13,157 nucleotides of DNA from Nocardioidaceae bacterium (GTDB taxonomy: Bacteria > Actinomycetota > Actinomycetes > Propionibacteriales > Nocardioidaceae), in the NCBI GenBank assembly GCA_025966335.1, contig JAICRS010000062.1:1-13157 (forward strand), written 5' to 3'. Numbering within the stretch: position 1 is the first letter of the stretch; each line of letters starts with the position of its first letter. Below the pieces are notes generated by a model. The model made no database searches and was not told where the DNA came from. It saw nothing but the letters and a program-made list of their open reading frames with translations. The position numbers and the translations under genes are program-made. Shown one piece after another: positions 5,825 to 12,537 of this stretch.

Positions 5825-7615
5825 ATGCCACCGACGGACCCACGCACGACGGCCACCGAACCTGACCAGCCCCTGACCTTCGCCGACCTCGGCATCGACA
5901 AGCGGGTGCTCCGTGCCCTCGACGACGTGGGCTACGAGTCGCCCTCGCCGATCCAGGCGGCCACCATCCCGGCCCTGCTGGCGGGTCGTCACGTGGTCGG
6001 CCTGGCCCAGACCGGCACCGGCAAGACGGCCGCGTTCGCGGTGCCGATCCTGTCCCGGCTCGAGCTGAGGCAGAAGAAGCCGCAGGCGTTGGTCCTGGCG
6101 CCGACCCGTGAGCTGGCGCTGCAGGTGTCCGAGGCGTTCGAGCGGTACGCCGCGCACCTGCCCGGCGTGCACGTGCTGCCCGTCTACGGCGGCCAGGGGT
6201 ACGGCGTGCAGCTGTCCGCCCTGCGCCGCGGGGTGCACATCGTGGTCGGCACGCCCGGCCGGATCATGGACCACCTGGAGAAGGGCACCCTGGACCTGTC
6301 CGAGCTGCGCTTCCTGGTCCTCGACGAGGCCGACGAGATGCTGAAGATGGGCTTCGCCGAGGACGTCGAGACGATCCTGGCCGAGACCCCCGACGACAAG
6401 CACGTCGCGCTGTTCTCGGCGACGATGCCCGCGCAGATCCGTCGGATCGCCAAGAAGTACCTCACCGACGCCGCCGAGATCACCGTCAAGAACAAGACCA
6501 CCACCTCGGCCAACACCACCCAGCGCTATCTCCAGGTCGCCCACCCGCAGAAGCTCGACGCGCTGACCCGGATCCTCGAGGTGGAGAACTTCGAGGGGAT
6601 GATCGTCTTCGTCCGCACCAAGCAGGCCACCGAGGTGCTCGCCGAGCGGCTCCGCGCCCGCGGTTTCTCCGCCGCGGCGATCAACGGTGACGTCGTCCAG
6701 GCGCAGCGGGAGCGGACGATCAACCAGCTCCGGGACGCCAAGCTCGACATCCTGGTCGCCACCGACGTCGCCGCCAGGGGCCTCGACGTGGAGCGGATCA
6801 GCCACGTCGTGAACTACGACATCCCCACCGACACCGAGTCCTACGTGCACCGGATCGGCCGCACCGGCCGGGCGGGGCGCACCGGGGACGCGTTGTCGTT
6901 CGTGACCCCGCGCGAACGCCACCTGCTCAAGGCGATCGAGAAGGCCACGCGGCAGCCGCTGACGCAGATGCAGCTGCCGAGCGTCGAGGACGTCAACACC
7001 ACCCGGGTCGCCAAGTTCACCGACTCCATCACCGAGGCACTCTCCTCGGACCAGATCGGGTTCTTCCGGGACCTGGTGACCGGCTACGAGCAGCAGCACG
7101 ACGTACCCGCCGCCGATGTCGCCGCAGCGCTCGCGGTGCTCGTGCAGGACAACCAGCCGCTGCTGCTCGACCCGGAACCGGAACCGCAACGGGTCTTCGA
7201 AGGCAAGCGCGACAAGAAGGCCGGCGCGTGGGACCACGAGCGGGGACGCCGCCGCGACGACGGCGACCGGCCCCGCCGCAGCGGGACCAAGCCGCCGCGC
7301 GGCCGGTCCGACGTGCCGATGGCCACCTACACGATCGCGGTAGGAAAGCGGCACAAGGTCGAGCCGCGCCAGATCGTCGGCGCGATCGCCAACGAGGGCG
7401 GGCTGAACCGCGGCGACTTCGGGCACATCGACATCCGCGGGGACCACTCGCTGGTCGAGCTGCCCGCCGACCTCGCGCCGCAGACCTGGGCCGCCCTCGA
7501 GCGCACCCGGATCTCCGGCAAGCTGATCGACCTCAGCCTCCAGCAGGGTCAGCAGCCGGCGGACCGGTCGACCGGACCGAAGAAGAAGCCGCGCACCAAG
7601 AAGCCCCGCAGCTGA
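5825..7615 (+). CDS. deaD: DEAD-box ATP-dependent RNA helicase, DeaD/CsdA type
   Basis: Unwinds RNA duplexes with ATP, in cold adaptation, ribosome assembly and mRNA decay. All helicase motifs are present in order: Q motif FADLG...GYESPSPIQ (19-44), motif I AQTGTGKT (61-68), Ia PTRELA (93-98), GG and TPGR (132-155), DEAD (167-170), SAT (198-200), VATDVAARG (311-319) and HRIGRTGR (342-349). A charged Arg/Gly/Asp-rich linker (about 457-497) leads to a DbpA-type RNA-binding domain (about 498-570), with YTIAVGKRHKVEP and GAIANEGGLNRGDFG. The tail is Lys/Arg-rich. 596 residues; I recognise strong similarity to mycobacterial DeaD throughout. ATG at 5825 has a TAGGCT -10 six bases upstream, so it is probably leaderless. 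The function is firm; the specific RNA targets are unknown. Confidence 0.96.
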   Translation: MPPTDPRTTATEPDQPLTFADLGIDKRVLRALDDVGYESPSPIQAATIPALLAGRHVVGLAQTGTGKTAAFAVPILSRLELRQKKPQALVLAPTRELALQVSEAFERYAAHLPGVHVLPVYGGQGYGVQLSALRRGVHIVVGTPGRIMDHLEKGTLDLSELRFLVLDEADEMLKMGFAEDVETILAETPDDKHVALFSATMPAQIRRIAKKYLTDAAEITVKNKTTTSANTTQRYLQVAHPQKLDALTRILEVENFEGMIVFVRTKQATEVLAERLRARGFSAAAINGDVVQAQRERTINQLRDAKLDILVATDVAARGLDVERISHVVNYDIPTDTESYVHRIGRTGRAGRTGDALSFVTPRERHLLKAIEKATRQPLTQMQLPSVEDVNTTRVAKFTDSITEALSSDQIGFFRDLVTGYEQQHDVPAADVAAALAVLVQDNQPLLLDPEPEPQRVFEGKRDKKAGAWDHERGRRRDDGDRPRRSGTKPPRGRSDVPMATYTIAVGKRHKVEPRQIVGAIANEGGLNRGDFGHIDIRGDHSLVELPADLAPQTWAALERTRISGKLIDLSLQQGQQPADRSTGPKKKPRTKKPRS

Positions 7616-7645
7616 CCGGACGGCGGGGCACACGACCGGTGTCGG

Positions 7646-7657
7646 TACGGTCGCTCC
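7646..7657 (+). promoter_or_regulatory. Leaderless promoter -10 (TACGGT) for the PPOX gene
   Basis: TACGGT at 7646-7651 fits TANNNT and is followed by six bases (CGCTCC) and ATG. No Shine-Dalgarno sequence is present. It is inside the 42-base gap after deaD, so the downstream gene may be transcribed on its own. Confidence 0.5.
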
Positions 7658-8296
7658 ATGGCAACCGAGACCAGGGCTTCGTTGCGCGCGCGGCTGGGCG
7701 AACCCGGCGACGCCGCACGACTGAAGGCGATCACCGAGCTCGACGAGCACAGCCAGCGGTTCCTGGCGCTGTCCCCGTTCGCCGTCGTCGCCACCGCCGG
7801 CGCCGACGGCAGCTGTGACGCAAGCCCGCGCGGCGGCCCGCCCGGCTTCATCAGGGTGCTCACGCCGACCCGGATCGCGATCGGCGAGCTGCCCGGCAAC
7901 CGGCTGTTCGACGGCGCGCAGAACCTCGCCGAGAACCCGTCCGCCGCACTCCTGGTGATGGTGCCGGGCATGAACGAGACGCTGCGGATCGAGGGCCGGG
8001 CCGTGCTGGTCACCGACGAGGAGGTCCGCCGGGCGACCGCCCTGGACGGCAAGCTGCCGTGGGGTGCCCTCGTGATCGACGTGGTGCAGGCGTTCGTGCA
8101 CTGCGGCAAGGCGTTCAAGCGCGGACGGCTCTGGGAGTCGGACTCCTGGCCGTCGACCGAGGAACGTCCCCGGATGGGCGCGGTGCTCGCAGCTCACATG
8201 GCCATGCCCGGACCGGACGGTGCTGCCGCGGACGCGCCGGACCCGCAGACCGTGCAGGGCGACCTCGACGAGTGGTACCAACCGCGTCATCGCTGA
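7658..8296 (+). CDS. PPOX-class FMN-dependent enzyme (DR_2398/MSMEG_1061-like)
   Basis: Member of the pyridoxamine-5'-phosphate-oxidase-like split-barrel flavoproteins, in the subgroup of probable FMN enzymes often named after DR_2398. The FMN-barrel start is visible as SPFAVVATAGADGSCDASPRGG (39-60), then TRIAIGELPGNRLFDGAQNL (71-90). The characteristic late block VHCGKAFKRGRLWES spans 147-161 and the protein ends EWYQPRHR. 212 residues, normal for the group. It has no PdxH-type pyridoxamine-binding signature that I can see, so it should not be called PdxH. Substrate unknown; general nitro- or heme-related reductase roles are possible. ATG at 7658 has no ribosome-binding site and is predicted leaderless. 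It stands between deaD and a GNAT gene with no obvious pathway link. Confidence 0.85.
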   Translation: MATETRASLRARLGEPGDAARLKAITELDEHSQRFLALSPFAVVATAGADGSCDASPRGGPPGFIRVLTPTRIAIGELPGNRLFDGAQNLAENPSAALLVMVPGMNETLRIEGRAVLVTDEEVRRATALDGKLPWGALVIDVVQAFVHCGKAFKRGRLWESDSWPSTEERPRMGAVLAAHMAMPGPDGAAADAPDPQTVQGDLDEWYQPRHR

Positions 8297-8339
8297 AGCC
8301 GTCGCCGGAAAACCACTCGCGTCCCGGACGATCGCGGCG

Positions 8340-8351
8340 CATCCTCGACTC
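8340..8351 (+). promoter_or_regulatory. Possible leaderless promoter -10 (CATCCT) for the GNAT gene
   Basis: CATCCT at 8340-8345 differs from TANNNT only in the first base and is followed by six bases and ATG at 8352. It is the same layout as for the two preceding genes, and there is no ribosome-binding site. Confidence 0.4.
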
Positions 8352-9338
8352 ATGGACATCCGTGAGTTCACCGCCGACGACACCGAGTCGGTCCAGGCGG
8401 TCGTGGAGCTGCTGAACGCCGTGCGCAAGGTCGACACCCCGTTCGCCCACCCGACCACTCCGGCCGGCTACGCGGGGTTGATCAGGCACGGTTGGGACGG
8501 TGAGCCGCCCCGTCCGTTCGCCGCCCGGGAAGGCAGTGGACTGGTCGGGCTGGTCGAGCTGTCGGTCAGCGAGTGGGACAACACCCACCTCGCCTGGGCA
8601 GGCGTCACCGTGCACCCCGACGCACGCCGCCGCGGTCACGGAAGCCGCCTGCTGGAGTTCGCGAAGGAGCAGGCGCGAAGCCTCGGCCGCACCAGCCTCG
8701 GGATCGACGGCTGGGACATCGAGCCGGCCAACGCCTTCGCGGCCCGGCACGCCCTGCCCCGCAAGGGCGCCGCCATCAACCGTCGGCAGATCGTGTCCTC
8801 CGTGGAGGCTGCCACGATCGCCGCGTTGCACGACGAGGCCGCAGCCGCCGCGTCGGCGTACGAGCTGCTGCGTTTCACCGGCCGTACGCCGTCCGAGCTG
8901 CTCGACGCGGTCGCGGAGATGACCGCATCGATCAACGACGCGCCGACCGACGACCTGGACATCGAGGACGAGGTGTTCCCGAAGGAGCGGATCACCGCCT
9001 ACGAGGACGCCCAGGAGGGTCGGGGCAAACGGCTCTACCGGGTGGTCGCCCGGCACCGCGACACCGGGGAGCTCGCCGGCCACTCGGTGGTTGCGGTCGA
9101 GAGCGAGCGGCCGTGGATCGGCGACCAGCACGACACCAGTGTGGTGCGTGCCCACCGGGGGCACCGGCTCGGCCTGCTGCTGAAGACCGACATGTTGCGC
9201 TGGCTCGCCGACGTGGAACCGGGGCTGGAGACGATCGACACCTGGAACATGGAGTCGAACGACCACATGATCGGCGTCAACGAGCGGCTGGGTTACCGGG
9301 CGCTGGCGCGCGAGTACCAGTACCAGTTCGACGTGTAG
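8352..9338 (+). CDS. Tandem GNAT-family N-acetyltransferase
   Basis: Predicted acetyl-CoA-dependent acyltransferase with two GNAT folds. Domain 1 (about 1-150) contains the acetyl-CoA loop AGVTVHPDARRRGHGSRLL (83-101), with the R-x-x-G-x-G/A pattern. Domain 2 (about 175-328) has TSVVRAHRGHRLGLLLK (252-268) and ends NERLGYRALAREYQ, the usual GNAT beta-bulge region. 328 residues. Tandem GNATs of this length include MshD, but I do not see MshD-specific blocks and the context has no mycothiol genes, so I leave the substrate open. The frame is open from 8220, but that part overlaps the PPOX gene in another frame. ATG at 8352 begins MDIREFTADD, a typical GNAT opening. The stop is only 10 bases from the stop of a convergent gene. 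Confidence 0.85.
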   Translation: MDIREFTADDTESVQAVVELLNAVRKVDTPFAHPTTPAGYAGLIRHGWDGEPPRPFAAREGSGLVGLVELSVSEWDNTHLAWAGVTVHPDARRRGHGSRLLEFAKEQARSLGRTSLGIDGWDIEPANAFAARHALPRKGAAINRRQIVSSVEAATIAALHDEAAAAASAYELLRFTGRTPSELLDAVAEMTASINDAPTDDLDIEDEVFPKERITAYEDAQEGRGKRLYRVVARHRDTGELAGHSVVAVESERPWIGDQHDTSVVRAHRGHRLGLLLKTDMLRWLADVEPGLETIDTWNMESNDHMIGVNERLGYRALAREYQYQFDV

Positions 9339-9348
9339 GCACTCCGGG

Positions 9349-10080
9349 TCAGCGGGTGTAGCGCAGGAACAGGAACTCGTCCTGCTCCAGCACCTGCGCC
9401 AAGGTGAGCTGCATCGGGGTGGCGAGCGCCGGTCCCGCGGTGATCCGCGTCTCCGCACCGCAGGTCACCAGCGGGGCGATCGCCAGGCACAGCTCGTCGA
9501 CCAGGCCGGCCGCGAGCAGCTCGGCCAGCACATGCGGCCCGCCCTCGGACAGGATCCGCGACAGCCCGCGCTCGACCAGGGCGTCCAGCGCTCGAGGCAG
9601 GTCGACCTGCTGTTCGCCGACCACCACCACGTCGGCCACCTCGGCCGCCGCGGTGCGTCTCTCGACGGGAGCGCGCTCGGTGGTGAGCACGACCGGCCGG
9701 TCCGTCGCCGAGGTGAAGACGGGAGCGTCCAGGTCGAGCGTGATCTCGCGGGTCAGGATCGCCATCCGCGGCACCGGAAGCTGTCCGGACTCGGTGCGCC
9801 GTCGCCGCGCTTCCTCGGGCAGGTCCAGCGGGCCGTACCCCTCGGCGCGCACCGTCCCTGCGCCGACCAGGAGCACGTCGCACAACCCGCGCAGCAGGTG
9901 CAGCAGCTCCTGGTCCGCCGGCCCGGAGAGCGCACCGACCCGCCGGTCGACGGTGGCGGCACCGTCCGCGCTCGACACCATGTTGACCCGGAGGTGCCGG
10001 CCCGCGCCGGTCCGGACCGTGTAGGCGTCGGCGACATCGACGTTCGGTGCCGGCTCGGGGTAGAGGCGTCTCATCAGCAT
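9349..10080 (-). CDS. RibD C-terminal-like pyrimidine reductase / dihydrofolate-reductase-fold protein
   Basis: NADPH-dependent reductase fold as in the reductase half of RibD, which reduces the ribosyl side chain in riboflavin synthesis. Blocks seen: RVNMVSSADGAAT (31-43), LLVGAGTVRAEGYGP (70-84), SRILSEGGPHVLAELL (164-179) and DELCLAIAPLV (185-195). 243 residues and no deaminase domain, so it is a stand-alone reductase-like protein. In mycobacteria the similar protein Rv2671 can act as an alternative dihydrofolate reductase; whether this one does is unknown. ATG at 10080 has GGAGGAGG six bases upstream; ATG at 10074 is an alternative. The start overlaps the end of the PrmC-like gene by 7 bases, so translation is probably coupled. 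No other riboflavin genes are in view. Confidence 0.87.
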   Translation of the reverse strand: MLMRRLYPEPAPNVDVADAYTVRTGAGRHLRVNMVSSADGAATVDRRVGALSGPADQELLHLLRGLCDVLLVGAGTVRAEGYGPLDLPEEARRRRTESGQLPVPRMAILTREITLDLDAPVFTSATDRPVVLTTERAPVERRTAAAEVADVVVVGEQQVDLPRALDALVERGLSRILSEGGPHVLAELLAAGLVDELCLAIAPLVTCGAETRITAGPALATPMQLTLAQVLEQDEFLFLRYTR

Positions 10081-10931
10081 CGGCGGCCTCCTCCGGTTCG
10101 GCCCTGTGTCCCGACGACCACGGTGGCGCCGAGCTCCTCGGACCTGGTCACGTGCGGGGTCAGGCCGCTGCTCGCGAAGGCCTCGACCGTCTGCGGTGCC
10201 TGCCGCTCGCTGGTCTCGATGAGGAGCCGGCCGCCGGGTGCCCGCCACCGAGGTGCGTGGGCAGCCACCCGGCGGTGGACGTCGAGCCCGTCGCTGCCAC
10301 CGTCCAAGGCAACCAGGGGTTCGTGCAGGCGTGCCTCCGGTGGCATCACGGACACCTCGTCGGTGGGCACGTACGGCGCGTTCACGACCAGCAGGTCGAC
10401 CCGACCCCGGAGCGTGGCGGGGAGCGGCTCGTAGAGGTCGCCCTGGTGGACGACGACGTGCCGCGGCCCGGCGAGGACACTGCTCGTGCGGGCGGCGGCG
10501 GCGAGGTTGCGACGCGCGCACCGGACCGCGGCGAGGTCGATGTCGGTCGCATGAAGCTCCAGGTGGGGGAGCGCGGCCACCAACGCGGCACCCACCGCTC
10601 CCGTGCCGCAGCACAGGTCGACGGCCACGGTCCCGTCGCCGACGACGGCGATCGCCTCGCGGACCAGGAGCTCGGTGCGCCGCCGGGGCACGAAGACACC
10701 CGCGTCAACCTGGATCCGCAGCCCGCAGAACTCGGCCCAGCCCAGGACCTGCTCCAACGGATGACCCGCCACCCGGCGGTCGACCATCGACGCAAGCTCG
10801 TCGGGCGAGTCCGCCTCTGCCACCAGCAGGCTCGCCTCCTCCTCGGCGTACACGCAGCCGGCGGCCCGGAGCCGGGCGACGGTGGCCGGCCACCGGTCCT
10901 CGGCGGGAAGCAGCGCGTCGGGTCGGGCCAT
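10074..10931 (-). CDS. PrmC/HemK-related putative protein N5-glutamine methyltransferase
   Basis: 285 residues. PrmC methylates the GGQ glutamine of release factors; this is a related but separate group with unknown substrate. The PrmC-like N-terminal link is visible (HPLEQVLGWAEFCG, 57-70; FVPRRRTELLV, 80-90). SAM motif I is VDLCCGTGAVG (104-114). The catalytic NPPY of PrmC reads NAPYVP here (184-189), so the first Pro is Ala. That change is typical of the PrmC-related subgroup rather than a defect. The C-terminus (GRLLIETSERQAPQTVEAF) also follows the family. ATG at 10931 lacks a good ribosome-binding site and has CATGAT six bases upstream, so it may be leaderless. It is coupled to the reductase-like gene downstream. 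Confidence 0.87.
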   Translation of the reverse strand: MARPDALLPAEDRWPATVARLRAAGCVYAEEEASLLVAEADSPDELASMVDRRVAGHPLEQVLGWAEFCGLRIQVDAGVFVPRRRTELLVREAIAVVGDGTVAVDLCCGTGAVGAALVAALPHLELHATDIDLAAVRCARRNLAAAARTSSVLAGPRHVVVHQGDLYEPLPATLRGRVDLLVVNAPYVPTDEVSVMPPEARLHEPLVALDGGSDGLDVHRRVAAHAPRWRAPGGRLLIETSERQAPQTVEAFASSGLTPHVTRSEELGATVVVGTQGRTGGGRRC

Positions 10932-10943
10932 GCCCCGATCATG
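10932..10943 (-). promoter_or_regulatory. Possible leaderless promoter -10 (CATGAT) for the PrmC-like gene
   Basis: On the minus strand CATGAT (10943-10938), six bases (CGGGGC), then ATG at 10931. It differs from TATGAT by one base and repeats the spacing seen at three plus-strand genes in this window. The remaining divergent spacer to 11076 shows no other site I would name. Confidence 0.4.
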
Positions 10944-11076
10944 CCGGACTCGAGCCCCAGCTGCCGCCGAGGCCGGACGAACTTGGTCACGACATGGGTT
11001 TCATCTCGCCATATGTCGGGTCAGTACTAGGACCGAGGTACACCTTCCGTGCAATGGGTAAGCACCAGATACTCGA

Positions 11077-11862
11077 ATGGAGGGGAACTCTACGTGCTCC
11101 TGTGGGGTGGGACTTTTGACGACGCAGCCACGCGACGACGGTGCGCGGTACGCCGGGAGGACGCCGTCCGGCGACGACCGCCACCCGGTTGCCGACCTGG
11201 AGACCGCACGCGGTGGTCCGTCGGTTCCGGTCCAGGTCAAGCGCACGGGCCGAGGGCGCGACAGCGCCGCCGAGCTGGTCAATCTCTGCCATGACCTCCG
11301 GCAGTATGTCTCCGCGGGGCTCCTCCTGTCGAAGATGCCCGGCGACGAGAACCTCGAGCCGTCCGTCCGGGAGCGCCTGGACCTTCTTCACCAGCAGCTG
11401 ACCCACACGGCCGACCTGATAGCCGCCGCCCGCGCCGACGTGACTCCGCGGCGGTGGGAGATCGACCTCGCGTCGCTCGTCGCCGACTGTGTGAAGCTCG
11501 TCCAGCTGACACACGTCGTGACCATCGGCGTCGACGTGGGGAAACGTCCGGTGGCCTACGGCGACCCCGTGCTGACCCGCCGGGCGCTGGTCAACCTGCT
11601 GGACAACGCGGCGCGCGCGGTCGGACAGGACGGCACGGTCACGGTCACACTGGGCGAGGACGACACGACGGCCTGGGTCGAGGTGGCCGACACCGGGCTG
11701 GGGTTCGGACAGATCAGCTCCGGGAGCGGGCACGGCCTCTCCATCGTCCATGCCGCGGCGAGGGCGAGTGGTGGCCGGCTGGAGATCTCCAGCGGCCCCG
11801 GACCCGGCACCCGGGTCCGGATGGTCCTGATCACCAGGCTGGACGGGCGGCCCGCGCCATGA
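11077..11862 (+). CDS. Soluble two-component histidine kinase without visible sensor domain
   Basis: Autophosphorylating kinase predicted to pass phosphate to the next gene's regulator. The dimerisation/H-box helix has LVNLCHDLRQYVSAGLLLSK (67-86), with the likely phospho-His at H72. The HATPase domain has the N-box NLLDNAARAV (163-172), G1 box DTGLGF (195-200) and G2 box GHGLSIV (208-214). It ends with the usual GGRLEI...GPGTRVRM. 261 residues from ATG 11077. There is no membrane segment, PAS, GAF or HAMP, so the input is either intracellular or supplied by a partner. The first 40-60 residues look disordered and the start is uncertain: TTG at 11116 (next residues TTQPRDDG) or GTG at 11107 are plausible, and no start has a clean ribosome-binding site. 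The stop overlaps the regulator's start by four bases (ATGA). Confidence 0.82.
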   Translation: MEGNSTCSCGVGLLTTQPRDDGARYAGRTPSGDDRHPVADLETARGGPSVPVQVKRTGRGRDSAAELVNLCHDLRQYVSAGLLLSKMPGDENLEPSVRERLDLLHQQLTHTADLIAAARADVTPRRWEIDLASLVADCVKLVQLTHVVTIGVDVGKRPVAYGDPVLTRRALVNLLDNAARAVGQDGTVTVTLGEDDTTAWVEVADTGLGFGQISSGSGHGLSIVHAAARASGGRLEISSGPGPGTRVRMVLITRLDGRPAP

Positions 11863-12491
11863 GTCTCGTGCTCTGCGACGACCACGACATGTTCCTCGAG
11901 TCGCTGGTGACAGCCCTGACCGGCGTCGGCGAGGAGATCGACGCCGTCAGCCAGCACGCCGACGAGATCGTCGACCTCGTCGTGGAGCACCAGCCGGACG
12001 TCTGCGTCCTCGATGTCATGTTCACCGGCAGCCCGCGGCTCGACGCGGCTGAGCTGATCCGGGATCGTGCACCGGCGGTGAAGCTGCTCCTGCTGACCGG
12101 CAACGCGACCAGGGAGGTCTGGAAGGCGTACGACGCGCGCGTGGTCGACGGCGTGATGAACAAGGTCTGCGACATCGAGGTCCTGCAGTCAACCATCAAC
12201 CGGGTCGCCGGCGGGGAACGAGTGGTCGAGGGCTGGGCCAGGGACCCGGCCGGCCTCCGTGACGACGACGCGGAGACGGCAGCACTCACGGAGCGCGAAT
12301 ACCAAGTGCTCGAGCGGCTGATCGACGGTGCGAGCACCCAGGCCATCGCGGACCAGCTCGGGATCTCGACCCACACGGTGCGGTCCCACATCCAGAACCT
12401 ACTCCGCAAACTGGGCGTTCACGGACGTGGAAAAGCCGTGAACATGGCGCTGTCCGGATTGCTTCTCGACCACGGGGTTGCGGCCCGCTAG
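11859..12491 (+). CDS. NarL/LuxR-family response regulator
   Basis: 210 residues, cytosolic DNA-binding regulator. The receiver domain (1-115) has the acidic pair D7/D8 (CDDHD), phospho-acceptor D52 in CVLDVMF, the T80 switch residue (LLTGN) and K102 (GVMNK). The linker is acidic (135-140). The C-terminal LuxR-type HTH is LTEREYQVLERLIDG (143-157), then IADQLGISTHTVRSHIQNLL and KLGVHGR. All residues needed for phosphorylation are present. Translation is coupled to the kinase upstream through ATGA, making them a cognate pair. Targets are unknown. Confidence 0.93.
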   Translation: MSLVLCDDHDMFLESLVTALTGVGEEIDAVSQHADEIVDLVVEHQPDVCVLDVMFTGSPRLDAAELIRDRAPAVKLLLLTGNATREVWKAYDARVVDGVMNKVCDIEVLQSTINRVAGGERVVEGWARDPAGLRDDDAETAALTEREYQVLERLIDGASTQAIADQLGISTHTVRSHIQNLLRKLGVHGRGKAVNMALSGLLLDHGVAAR

Positions 12492-12494
12492 GCT
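12489..12494 (+). promoter_or_regulatory. Candidate internal -10 (TAGGCT) before the second response regulator
   Basis: TAGGCT, the same hexamer as at the helicase promoter, begins on the stop codon of the first regulator. A start near 12501 would give a leader of about 36 bases before GTG 12538. Only a weak -35 (TCGACC at 12466-12471, 17-base spacing) is visible. Confidence 0.3.
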
Positions 12495-12537
12495 GCTGCA
12501 ACGCTGAAGCGGTGAACCGTCGAAGAGAGCCGTCGCA

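Noticed and set aside
5681..8458. Very long open frame on the minus strand opposite deaD and the PPOX gene
   Set aside because: It is antisense to two well-recognised genes; the composition (Arg, Gly, Val, Leu-rich, no motifs) is that of a GC-rich shadow frame.
8115..9458. Long minus-strand open frame opposite the GNAT gene
   Set aside because: Low-complexity shadow translation without domains; the GNAT frame has clear motifs.
9532..11119. Plus-strand open frames opposite the reductase-like and PrmC-like genes
   Set aside because: No recognisable motifs, Arg/Pro-rich; the minus-strand genes have full family signatures and coupled starts.
11094..11294. 66-codon frame as a real gene
   Set aside because: Despite a strong ribosome-binding site, its product is Arg/Pro/Gly-rich without motifs; kept only as a finding about the kinase start.
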